Assembly (NCBI GenBank): GCA_031278665.1
Contig: JAITKC010000021.1
Location: forward strand, 1 to 11,074
Reading direction: 5' to 3'
Length of the DNA: 11,074 bases
Source of the DNA: Bifidobacteriaceae bacterium
GTDB taxonomy: Bacteria > Actinomycetota > Actinomycetes > Actinomycetales > WQXJ01
Both the position numbers and the translations under genes were made by a program. The notes under the pieces are model-generated. The model saw only the letters and a list, made by a program, of their open reading frames with translations. It was not told the origin of the DNA and did no database searches. Shown here piece after piece: positions 5,632 through 11,074 of this stretch (within the stretch, counting starts at the first letter, position 1; each line of letters begins with the position of its first letter).

Positions 5632-7326
5632 TCAGTAAGTCTGCCCGGCGGCCGAAAGCCCCGCCAGATAACCGGTCACCGCGGCCCGCCCCAGGCTCAT
5701 CCCGGGAATGACCATTGGGTGCTCAAGCCCGCCGAACCAGTTTCCAGAGTTGTTGCCGGCCGCCCACAAACCCGGTATCGCCACGCCCTGGTCGTCGACG
5801 ACTTCCATTTTCTCGTTGATGACCAGGCCGCCGAGCGAGCAAAGCAAAGACGGCTTGCGCAAGATCGCGTGGAAAGGCGCCTGCCTGATCGCGGTCAAAC
5901 GCCCGGCTTGTTTCCCGAAGTCCTCGTCCAGGCCGAGGTCGTACAGCTCGTTATAACGCGCCACCGTCGCGACCAGCGCGTCGGCCGGCACCTCCATCTT
6001 TTCCGCCAGCTCTTCGATGGTGTCGGCGGTCAAAACGTCGCCGCTTTCGATCTGCGGCTGGATAAACGCCATGCCGAAACCGGGGAAGGGGCCATTCTTG
6101 TTGTTGCCCTCACCCATTCTCCCGGCTTCCACGTCGGCCGCGAAGTTGTCGTCGAAGACTTGATAGTGCATGAACTCGGGTTGATTCATGGCCTGCGCGT
6201 ATATCTGGCCGTAGGAGCAGTCCTCATTGCAGAAGCGCTCGCCCAGCAGATTCACCCAAAGCCACGGGCAGCCGGAGCCGGCGACGCTGGGGGCGGGCGG
6301 CAAAGCCGGATCGTAGTGAATATTTCCCGCGTGCGGGCCCTTTTGCATTTGGGCGCCCGCCCAAAGCCCCATCAAGTGCCCGTCGCCTTGGTTGCTCTTG
6401 ACCATGTAGGCGCTCTCAAGACCTTCGATATGGGGCATGTATTCGCTCCGGAAGTCCGGATTGTTGCCGTAGTCTCCGGCCGCGAGGACAACGCCGTTCT
6501 TTGCGTTCACTCTGATATATGAGCCGTCCTCCCTTTGCGCGATGACGCCGGTGACCTTGCCGCTGTCGTCTTGGAGGAGTTGTTTGGCCGGAGTGGAGTA
6601 ATACACCTCCGCGCCATTTGCTTGGGCGTTTTCCAAGACCACTTCGCAGACCCGGACCATTCCCCCCGGCCCCAAGAACACGACGCCGCCGCTATATGCG
6701 AAGTTCCAGGGGTCTGGATACACCACCTGCCAGGCCGGGTCGTACAGAATGGGCTGGCACTCCTCGTCGTCCTTGCACAGTTCGACTAGCTGATCTACGG
6801 CTATGGCGCTGAATTGGGCCCAAAGGTGGACAAGTTTGCGATCCGAACGGTACTCGCTCTCGCGCATCCAACGGTTGATCTCTTCTTCCACATCCCATTC
6901 CTGCCCGGTGTCCTTTTGCATCTGCGTGCCATAGGCGCCAAAACCGGCGCCGTTGGCGATAACACCGGCCTCCTTCTGGAGCACTATGACCCGCGCGCCC
7001 GACTTAGCCGCCATCAAAGCCGCGTTCGAGCCGGCCACGCCGGCGCCCACCACCACGACGTCGGCCTCGAGGGTCTCGGCGATTTGGTCCTCGGGAATGG
7101 GGTCTGGCTTGGCCTTGTAATCGCTCGGCGAAGCCTGCGCCGTCGGAGCGGTCGTGTTGTCGCTCGGTTGGGAGGGCGAACAGGCGGAAAGCGCGACGGC
7201 GCCCACTCCGACTGAGAGCGCGCCCGCCCCCGAAAGAAAGGCGCGACGAGAGACGCCCGTTCCCTCCGCCGGCGCCGCGAAACCCCCGGTCACGTCCCGA
7301 CTTTGTTTTCCACCTTTTTCTGCCAT
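5632..7326 (-). CDS. P3: Tat-exported FAD-dependent lipoprotein reductase, P1-like subclass
   Basis: The protein has 564 residues. SRRAFLSG (26-33) is the twin-arginine motif, and the lipobox LSAC predicts lipidated Cys49. A Pro/Ser/Thr linker leads to the FAD motif GAGVAG (94-99). Subclass-specific segments are shared with P1: NGAG after the Rossmann unit, LAAGDYGNNP (281-290), QGDGHLMG, GSGCPWLWVN and RFCNED (364-369). The C-terminus is GLWAAGNNSGNWFGGLEH and then VIPGMSLGRA. Tyr372 takes the place of FccA Arg402, as Tyr362 does in P1. That shared Tyr suggests a related substrate or mechanism for the pair. It has no haem or FMN domain, so an external cytochrome donor is inferred. The start is firm: AGGAGG precedes ATG 7326 at ideal distance and a -35/-10 pair lies above it. 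The promoter and hairpins on both sides indicate its own transcript. Confidence 0.9.
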   Translation of the reverse strand: MAEKGGKQSRDVTGGFAAPAEGTGVSRRAFLSGAGALSVGVGAVALSACSPSQPSDNTTAPTAQASPSDYKAKPDPIPEDQIAETLEADVVVVGAGVAGSNAALMAAKSGARVIVLQKEAGVIANGAGFGAYGTQMQKDTGQEWDVEEEINRWMRESEYRSDRKLVHLWAQFSAIAVDQLVELCKDDEECQPILYDPAWQVVYPDPWNFAYSGGVVFLGPGGMVRVCEVVLENAQANGAEVYYSTPAKQLLQDDSGKVTGVIAQREDGSYIRVNAKNGVVLAAGDYGNNPDFRSEYMPHIEGLESAYMVKSNQGDGHLMGLWAGAQMQKGPHAGNIHYDPALPPAPSVAGSGCPWLWVNLLGERFCNEDCSYGQIYAQAMNQPEFMHYQVFDDNFAADVEAGRMGEGNNKNGPFPGFGMAFIQPQIESGDVLTADTIEELAEKMEVPADALVATVARYNELYDLGLDEDFGKQAGRLTAIRQAPFHAILRKPSLLCSLGGLVINEKMEVVDDQGVAIPGLWAAGNNSGNWFGGLEHPMVIPGMSLGRAAVTGYLAGLSAAGQTY

Positions 7327-7331
7327 GATTT

Positions 7332-7337
7332 CCTCCT
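7332..7337 (-). promoter_or_regulatory. Strong ribosome binding site of P3
   Basis: On the minus strand this is AGGAGG, 5 nt before the ATG within AAAAGGAGGAAATC. It is the best Shine-Dalgarno sequence in the window and fixes the start at 7326. Confidence 0.85.
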
Positions 7338-7377
7338 TTTATTATGTCGGCGGCCGCCCCGCGAAGAATTGGCGCGG

Positions 7378-7406
7378 CCTATATTTCTCGCCTCGCCGTT
7401 TGGCAA
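7378..7406 (-). promoter_or_regulatory. Promoter of P3
   Basis: On the minus strand TTGCCA (7401-7406) and TATAGG (7378-7383) are separated by exactly 17 bp. The -35 matches consensus at five of six positions and the -10 at four. The leader would be about 45 nt, ending in the strong ribosome site. Confidence 0.6.
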
Positions 7407-7410
7407 GTTT

Positions 7411-7432
7411 AGCGCTAACCGGTTGACCGGTC
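7411..7432. promoter_or_regulatory. Palindrome cluster upstream of the P3 -35, possible operator
   Basis: AGCGCT, AACCGGTT and GACCGGTC lie side by side, the last two sharing ACCGGT at 8-bp spacing (7418 and 7426). They sit immediately upstream of the P3 -35 box, a usual place for an activator or repressor site. No regulator gene is present in the window. Confidence 0.35.
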
Positions 7433-7507
7433 TTAGGACTCGTAATATTTCTCCATTGCGCCGGGAATAATGGCGCCCGCCCCATTTGCGGATTCCCTGG
7501 GCGGCCG

Positions 7508-7538
7508 GCCCGCCGCGGGGTGGCGCCGCGGTGCGGGC
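7508..7538 (-). terminator. GC hairpin after the ABC ATPase gene
   Basis: GCCCGC (7508-7513) pairs with GCGGGC (7533-7538), continuing with a 5-bp inner stem (7514-7518 with 7526-7530) across a 2-nt bulge. It begins 6 nt past the ATPase stop on the minus strand. No T-run follows. Confidence 0.5.
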
Positions 7539-7543
7539 TTCCG

Positions 7544-8974
7544 CTAAAGGTGCGCGCTGAGGTCGGAGAGGTTGACGCAACGGTCGAAGTAACCGCGCGT
7601 CACCCGATTGACGACGGTGGTGTAAAGCAGGGCGTTGTCGAAGAAATCTTGTGGCGGCAAAGGTTTTGACAACCGCCCGTTCGCCAGCATGACACAGCTA
7701 TCCGCCGCAATTGCCGCGAACTCGAGGTCTTGGGTGGCTATGACAATCGACCAGCCCGAAGCCTTGAGCGCGGCCAACCGCTTGGCCAGTTTCCGCGCGG
7801 TCGCGAAATCGACGGCCGCCGTCGGCTCGTCGAGCAGCAAGACGCCCGGCGAGGCCGCCTCGGCCTGCTCGACAATCGCGGTCAGAGCGGCTAACTGGTC
7901 CTCGCCGCCGCGCGCCTGCTGACACAACGCCAAGGCGCCCACGCCCCGCTCGGCCGCTTGGCCGCCGAGGGATTCAAGCAGGCGGCTCTTGCCGCTGGCG
8001 TTGTCGCCCATCAGGGCCAGCGACCGGCCGGGAATGAGCCTGAGCCCGCCCGCCTCGACCAGGACGGCGCTGTCCACTTCCGCCGCGGTCTCCGGGGCCG
8101 CCTCGGCTGCGACAGCGGCGGCGCCGGCGGCGTCATCGGCGGCCGACTGAGCGGCATCGGCGGCAGCGGCGGCGTCGGCGGCCGACTGAGCGGCATCGTC
8201 CAACTGCGCCACCGCGTTCACGGCGGCCTTGGCGGCGGCCTCCACCTCAGGCCAGGTTGCCAGGCGTTCGCGGGCCTCGGCCACGGAAATTGGATACCGG
8301 GCGACCAAGTAGGTGCCGGCCATCGCGTCGTGGCCCTGATCGGCGGACGATTTCATGTGCCTGATCAGCGGAATTGTCACGTTGGCGGGTAGGGCGCTGG
8401 TGAAGGCGGCGGCGTTCGCGCTTGTCCCCACTATGAAATCCTGCACATTGCCGTCAAAGACAAGACGGTCTTTGACGAACAAAAGCACGCGTTCGCAGTG
8501 CGGGAAAAGCTCCTCGAGATGGCGGTCGGAAATCACGACCGTGGCCCCTTGCTCGCGGTTTAGGCGAACCAGGAAACCCAAAAGCAGTAAAGCGGCGGCC
8601 GGGTCCAGGTGGGCGGTCGGCTCGTCCAGCGCGAAGTTCGGGACCTGGCGGGCCAATTTGGCGGCGAGAGACAAACGCTGGCGCTGACCTCCGGACAAAG
8701 TCGCCGGATCGCGGCCGACAAGCTCGCCGGCGCCGAGCAGACTCAACATGTCGGCCAGGAAAGGCGAGTCCCCGCCGGCGGCCAATCCCGGCTCGGAGGG
8801 CCTCAGATTCCGAATGAACTCTCCCTTGCGGCTGCTGGTCAAACCGCAAACCACCACGAAACTGCCTGGTTCGATGACCAAGCCCTCGACGTTTAGCGCC
8901 AACCCCTCTAGACCTTTCGTCGCTGTTTTAGCCGGCCGCCGCGCCCGCGCGCCGCATCGCCAACGCAGGCGCAA
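7544..8974 (-). CDS. Fused double ABC ATPase, ECF/CbiO-like, with degenerate halves
   Basis: The 476 codons hold two nucleotide-binding domains joined by an Ala-rich linker (about 243-293). Domain 1 has a ruined Walker A (GLTSSRKG, 44-51) but an intact signature LSGGQRQR (93-100) and Walker B FALDEPTAHLD (114-124). Its H-loop reads SDRHLEE, where relatives usually have an EHRL-type order. Domain 2 has a good Walker A (GDNASGKS, 323-330) and Walker B (LLLDEPTAAVD), but a poor signature (ARGGED, 354-359) and Gln415 at the H-loop. Both halves are too short: Walker A to Walker B spans about 53-67 residues, versus well over 100 normally. The region after each Walker B (variable tail with IPLIRHM and SVAEARERL) recalls EcfA. 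No EcfT or S component is nearby. The TTG 8974 start has no ribosome site; TTG 8902 is an alternative. It may be decaying or specialised. Confidence 0.65.
   Translation of the reverse strand: MRLRWRCGARARRPAKTATKGLEGLALNVEGLVIEPGSFVVVCGLTSSRKGEFIRNLRPSEPGLAAGGDSPFLADMLSLLGAGELVGRDPATLSGGQRQRLSLAAKLARQVPNFALDEPTAHLDPAAALLLLGFLVRLNREQGATVVISDRHLEELFPHCERVLLFVKDRLVFDGNVQDFIVGTSANAAAFTSALPANVTIPLIRHMKSSADQGHDAMAGTYLVARYPISVAEARERLATWPEVEAAAKAAVNAVAQLDDAAQSAADAAAAADAAQSAADDAAGAAAVAAEAAPETAAEVDSAVLVEAGGLRLIPGRSLALMGDNASGKSRLLESLGGQAAERGVGALALCQQARGGEDQLAALTAIVEQAEAASPGVLLLDEPTAAVDFATARKLAKRLAALKASGWSIVIATQDLEFAAIAADSCVMLANGRLSKPLPPQDFFDNALLYTTVVNRVTRGYFDRCVNLSDLSAHL
8136..8198. repeat. Direct repeat of 24 bp at 39-bp period in the ATPase linker
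   Basis: The same 24 bases occur at 8136-8159 and 8175-8198. They encode AAQSAAD-type units about 13 residues apart (residues about 259-281). This explains the low-complexity Ala-rich linker between the two nucleotide-binding domains as an internal duplication. Confidence 0.85.
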
Positions 8975-9010
8975 TAGGCGCGCGATGACGCGCCGCCATT
9001 GGACAGCCGA

Positions 9011-9053
9011 CGATGGGTGGCCGTGGCCAACTGCCGCTCACAGCCACCCATCG
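9011..9053 (-). terminator. Perfect 11-bp inverted repeat downstream of P4
   Basis: CGATGGGTGGC (9011-9021) and GCCACCCATCG (9043-9053) form a perfect stem around a 21-nt loop. It begins 36 nt beyond the P4 stop on the minus strand and lies before the ATPase start. It probably ends or attenuates the cytochrome-P4 transcript. There is no T-tract, so some readthrough into the ATPase gene is possible. Confidence 0.6.
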
Positions 9054-9088
9054 CGATCGGCGGACCCGGATGACGGCCCGCTTTTCCC

Positions 9089-10828
9089 CTATTCGGCGCC
9101 GGAAATGAACTTGCCGAGCAGGTAGCCCCAAGTCAGGCAACGACTGGTGGACGTGCCCGAGACGTGAATTGGGTAATCCTGCGCGTAAAAGTCGCCCGAG
9201 ACGTTGCCCGCGGCGTACAAACCCGGGATGACCTCGCCGTTGGTGTCGAGGCACTCCAGTCGCTTGGTCATCTTGATGCCGCCGACGATGCTCATCATGG
9301 TGCCGCCGTTGCGCATGGCGTAGAACGGCGCCTGGACTATGGGGTAAAGCATGCGCGGGTCTTTGCAGAATTGGCTGTCCCGGCCGGCCTCGCAGTCCGC
9401 GTTGTATTGCGCGACTTGCGCCAAGAAGGCCTCTTTGTCGATTTCGCCGATCAGATCGGCCAATTCCTCGAGGGTGTCGGCTTTGAAGCCCACCCCGTTG
9501 GTTATGTAGCCTTCGATTTCAGTGCGCATCGCGTCGCGGTCGAAGGGAACGCCCTGCACGCCGCTCAAGCTATCCCAGAACATGCCGCCGCCGTAATTGA
9601 GGCTGTCGGCGTTGTCGCGGTCATAGTTGTCGTCGAAAATCGAATAGGAGAAGCCTTTGGGCTGCAGCATGAACTGCACGGCTTTGCCCTGCACCCAGGT
9701 CGCCTCGTTCATGTAGCGCCGGCCCTTTGTGTTCACGAACATAAACGGCCCGTGGAAGATCGCCAGCGCCTGGGGATGGAGCATCGGCGGGAACGGCTTG
9801 CCCTGCATGGCCGCGCCGACCCACATCGCCATCTTGTGTCCGTCGCCGGTGCTGAAGCCGGGCGGGGCGAACTGGTTGTCAAGGGCGTTGGCGGTGAATT
9901 CCTCGACGTAGCACTCCATCATCTCGGAGTCGTCGTGGATGCCTCCGGTGGTCAGGACGACGGCCTTGGTGCCGGTGTATTTCTTGTGGGCGCCGCTTTC
10001 GTCTTCTGTGATGACGCCGGTGACCCGGTCGCCTTCTTTGACAAGCTGGACGACTCTGGTGTTGAAGGTCGCTGTGAACTTGTCGGCGTGCTCATCTTTG
10101 AGAAGCTTGAAATGCGCGGCGGTGGGCATATAGAAGAACTTGAAGCCGGGGGCGAACTCGATCGCATAGACCTCGTCCGGCACTTCGAAGTCCGGGCCGG
10201 CCTGGGTGGAGCAGTTGTCCGGCTCCTCCGGGAACCATTCGAACTTGCCCCAGGCCGAAATCAAAGCCTGGGTGGCGCCGGGGTCGACGTGCTGGACGTT
10301 TGCCCACATCCAGTCCAGGGCCTCGCCGGAGCGGTCGAACCACTGTTGGACCAGTTCCTCGTTGACCCGGTTGCCCGATGACCGAATCCAGAGATACTGG
10401 GCGCGGTCGCGGTTGACGTGAAGGTCGGCTTCCCGGTGCAAATGGGACTCGCAGCTACCGGTCGACCCGCCGCGGGCCTGCACCCATTCCGACTTCTCGA
10501 ACGCTAGGACGGAAAGGCCGTTCTCGACGCAGGACAGCGACGTGTGCACGCCCGCGTTCCCCAGACCCACGACGATGACGTCGGCGCTGCCGCCGTCCTC
10601 CGCGTCCGTTATCGGCTCTGGAACGTCCTCCCAGGTCCAGTGGGCCTTCACATAGCCTTTGGGGCCGTCGCCGCCGCTGGAACCAGTGGGGCTCTCGCTC
10701 TTGCCGTCGTCTGGCGACGATGGCGAGCAGGCGGCGGCCAGACCCGTCGCCGCCACGCCCGCGCCGACCAGCGCCGCCCCTTTGAGGAAGCTCCGCCGGT
10801 CCGTTCCCGCCGATTTAAACTCTCGCAT
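9089..10828 (-). CDS. P4: Tat-exported FAD-dependent lipoprotein reductase paired with the right-hand cytochrome
   Basis: The protein has 579 residues. The Tat motif DRRSFLK (10-16) and lipobox AAAC (Cys34) lie in a signal peptide almost identical to that of P1. A 45-residue low-complexity linker precedes the FAD motif GLGNAG (88-93). The C-terminal FAD contact is PGLYAAGNVSGD, followed by YPIHVSGTSTS. At the FccA Arg402 place the sequence is NEATWV (Val379), and the His504 loop reads GGTMMSIVGG, so fumarate reduction is not expected. Substrate unknown. The ribosome site AAGGAG lies 6 nt before ATG 10828. The gene begins 129 nt downstream of a cytochrome stop on the same strand. This gives a cytochrome-flavoprotein order like Cgr1-Cgr2 of Eggerthella lenta and suggests that the cytochrome feeds electrons to P4. 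Confidence 0.9.
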   Translation of the reverse strand: MREFKSAGTDRRSFLKGAALVGAGVAATGLAAACSPSSPDDGKSESPTGSSGGDGPKGYVKAHWTWEDVPEPITDAEDGGSADVIVVGLGNAGVHTSLSCVENGLSVLAFEKSEWVQARGGSTGSCESHLHREADLHVNRDRAQYLWIRSSGNRVNEELVQQWFDRSGEALDWMWANVQHVDPGATQALISAWGKFEWFPEEPDNCSTQAGPDFEVPDEVYAIEFAPGFKFFYMPTAAHFKLLKDEHADKFTATFNTRVVQLVKEGDRVTGVITEDESGAHKKYTGTKAVVLTTGGIHDDSEMMECYVEEFTANALDNQFAPPGFSTGDGHKMAMWVGAAMQGKPFPPMLHPQALAIFHGPFMFVNTKGRRYMNEATWVQGKAVQFMLQPKGFSYSIFDDNYDRDNADSLNYGGGMFWDSLSGVQGVPFDRDAMRTEIEGYITNGVGFKADTLEELADLIGEIDKEAFLAQVAQYNADCEAGRDSQFCKDPRMLYPIVQAPFYAMRNGGTMMSIVGGIKMTKRLECLDTNGEVIPGLYAAGNVSGDFYAQDYPIHVSGTSTSRCLTWGYLLGKFISGAE

Positions 10829-10834
10829 TACGCG

Positions 10835-10840
10835 CTCCTT
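10835..10840 (-). promoter_or_regulatory. Ribosome binding site of P4
   Basis: It reads AAGGAG on the minus strand, 6 nt before ATG 10828. It lies at the edge of the second of two long direct repeats. Confidence 0.75.
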
Positions 10841-10901
10841 GATGTTTGATTTGGACTCTTGTTCTAATAGCTCTTTGATGTGGACTTGGACTCTTGTATT
10901 A
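10835..10901. repeat. Two imperfect 31-32 bp direct repeats in the P4 leader
   Basis: Copies at 10835-10866 and 10871-10901 share the 12-base core TTGGACTCTTGT (10851-10862 and 10886-10897) and a flanking TTGATG. The one nearer P4 includes its ribosome site; the other has AAAGAG at the equivalent place on the minus strand. Possible operator pair or leader-RNA element, or simply a local duplication. Confidence 0.75.
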
Positions 10902-10910
10902 CTCGCCCCC

Positions 10911-10932
10911 GGCGGCCGGGGTTCCGGCCGCC
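10911..10932 (-). promoter_or_regulatory. Intercistronic hairpin between cytochrome and P4
   Basis: GGCGGCCGG (10911-10919) pairs perfectly with CCGGCCGCC (10924-10932) around a 4-nt loop. It lies 25 nt after the cytochrome stop. With no T-run it may protect the cytochrome mRNA end or partly terminate, setting the cytochrome to P4 ratio. Confidence 0.5.
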
Positions 10933-10955
10933 AACTGGCGAACGACCCCGCCTTA

Positions 10956-11074
10956 GTTCATTCGGCTTGGGCTTCTTTGATTTGCCTTTGCTGCTCCGCA
11001 TACGTCAACCACCCCTCCGGCACAACCGCGTCGGCATGACACTGCGTGCACCACATCACCGACTGCTCATGCGT
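10956..11074. repeat. Right copy of 119-bp perfect terminal inverted repeat
   Basis: Exact reverse complement of 1-119. The copies diverge at the first base beyond (position 10955), three bases past the cytochrome stop codon on that strand. Confidence 0.97.
10958..11074 (-). CDS. Multihaem c-type cytochrome, C-terminal 38 residues (5' end outside the window)
   Basis: This is the reverse-strand twin of the fragment at the left edge, identical in every base. The frame runs in from the right edge, carries CTQCH as the last haem site and stops at TGA (10958-10960). P4 follows on the same strand. The pairing of a multihaem cytochrome with a haem-free, exported flavoprotein is the expected architecture for a two-protein anaerobic respiratory reductase. 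Because only the C-terminus is visible, haem number and membrane anchoring are unknown. Confidence 0.75.
   Translation of the reverse strand, partial: THEQSVMWCTQCHADAVVPEGWLTYAEQQRQIKEAQAE

Noticed and set aside
8136..8198. Short direct repeats as a CRISPR array
   Set aside because: There are only two copies, in frame within the ATPase linker, with a 15-bp gap; this is a coding duplication.
8928..8999. Small 23-codon gene starting at ATG 8999
   Set aside because: Very Ala/Arg-rich, no ribosome site, and ends inside the ATPase frame. More likely a by-product of composition or of a frameshift at the ATPase 5' end.
9164..10381. 405-codon + strand reading frame opposite P4
   Set aside because: It is an antisense shadow of a well-supported flavoprotein gene in GC-rich DNA, with no ribosome site or recognisable domain.
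1..11074. Terminal inverted repeats as the ends of a transposon or insertion element
   Set aside because: The repeats are coding sequence for a cytochrome C-terminus with a CxxCH motif, there is no transposase or recombinase in between, and they reach the window edges so no target-site duplication can be seen.

Overview
The window is GC-rich DNA from an actinomycete-like bacterium. The base composition is clearly high by eye but was not counted. GTG and TTG starts occur, one gene looks leaderless, and four proteins carry twin-arginine lipoprotein signal peptides. Large sets of exported flavoprotein reductases partnered with multihaem cytochromes are typical of anaerobic, respiring Coriobacteriia such as Eggerthella and Gordonibacter. 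I therefore favour an anaerobic gut-type actinobacterium, but the genus cannot be fixed from this sequence.

Layout. Both ends of the window are the same 119 bp in inverted orientation. Each copy encodes the last 38 codons of a c-type cytochrome with a CTQCH haem motif, reading inward. On the left, the cytochrome is followed on the + strand by a membrane-anchored TPR protein (190-936) and a CcdA/DsbD-type membrane protein (933-1751) that overlap by GTGA; this is a cytochrome c maturation pair. A convergent flavoprotein, here called P1 (1834-3504, -), faces it across a hairpin. A 351-bp divergent intergenic region follows, holding the P1 -10 box, a 24-codon relic of another flavoprotein gene and a leaderless promoter for P2 (3856-5556, +). 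P2 converges on P3 (5632-7326, -) across a 14-bp-stem hairpin. Upstream of P3 lies an odd fused double ABC ATPase of the ECF/CbiO type (7544-8974, -). Upstream of that is P4 (9089-10828, -), which follows the right-hand cytochrome and is probably co-transcribed with it.

How it works together. P1-P4 are FAD_binding_2 (fumarate reductase/urocanate reductase/KstD-like) flavoproteins of 556-579 residues. They are exported by Tat and, by their lipoboxes, tethered to the outer face of the membrane. None carries a haem or FMN-binding domain, so each needs an external electron donor, and the flanking multihaem cytochromes are the obvious candidates. The arrangement resembles the Cgr1 (cytochrome)/Cgr2 (flavoprotein) drug-reducing pair of Eggerthella lenta. 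The CcdA/TPR pair would help mature those cytochromes. None of the four proteins keeps the residues that define fumarate reductase at the aligned positions, so they probably reduce other, unknown organic acceptors. P1 and P3 belong to one subclass; P2 and P4 differ from it and from each other.

The main points for follow-up are the duplicated cytochrome ends (which may also mark assembly-graph ends), the flavoprotein relic, the uniformly altered active sites, and the shrunken two-domain ATPase with complementary defects in its halves.
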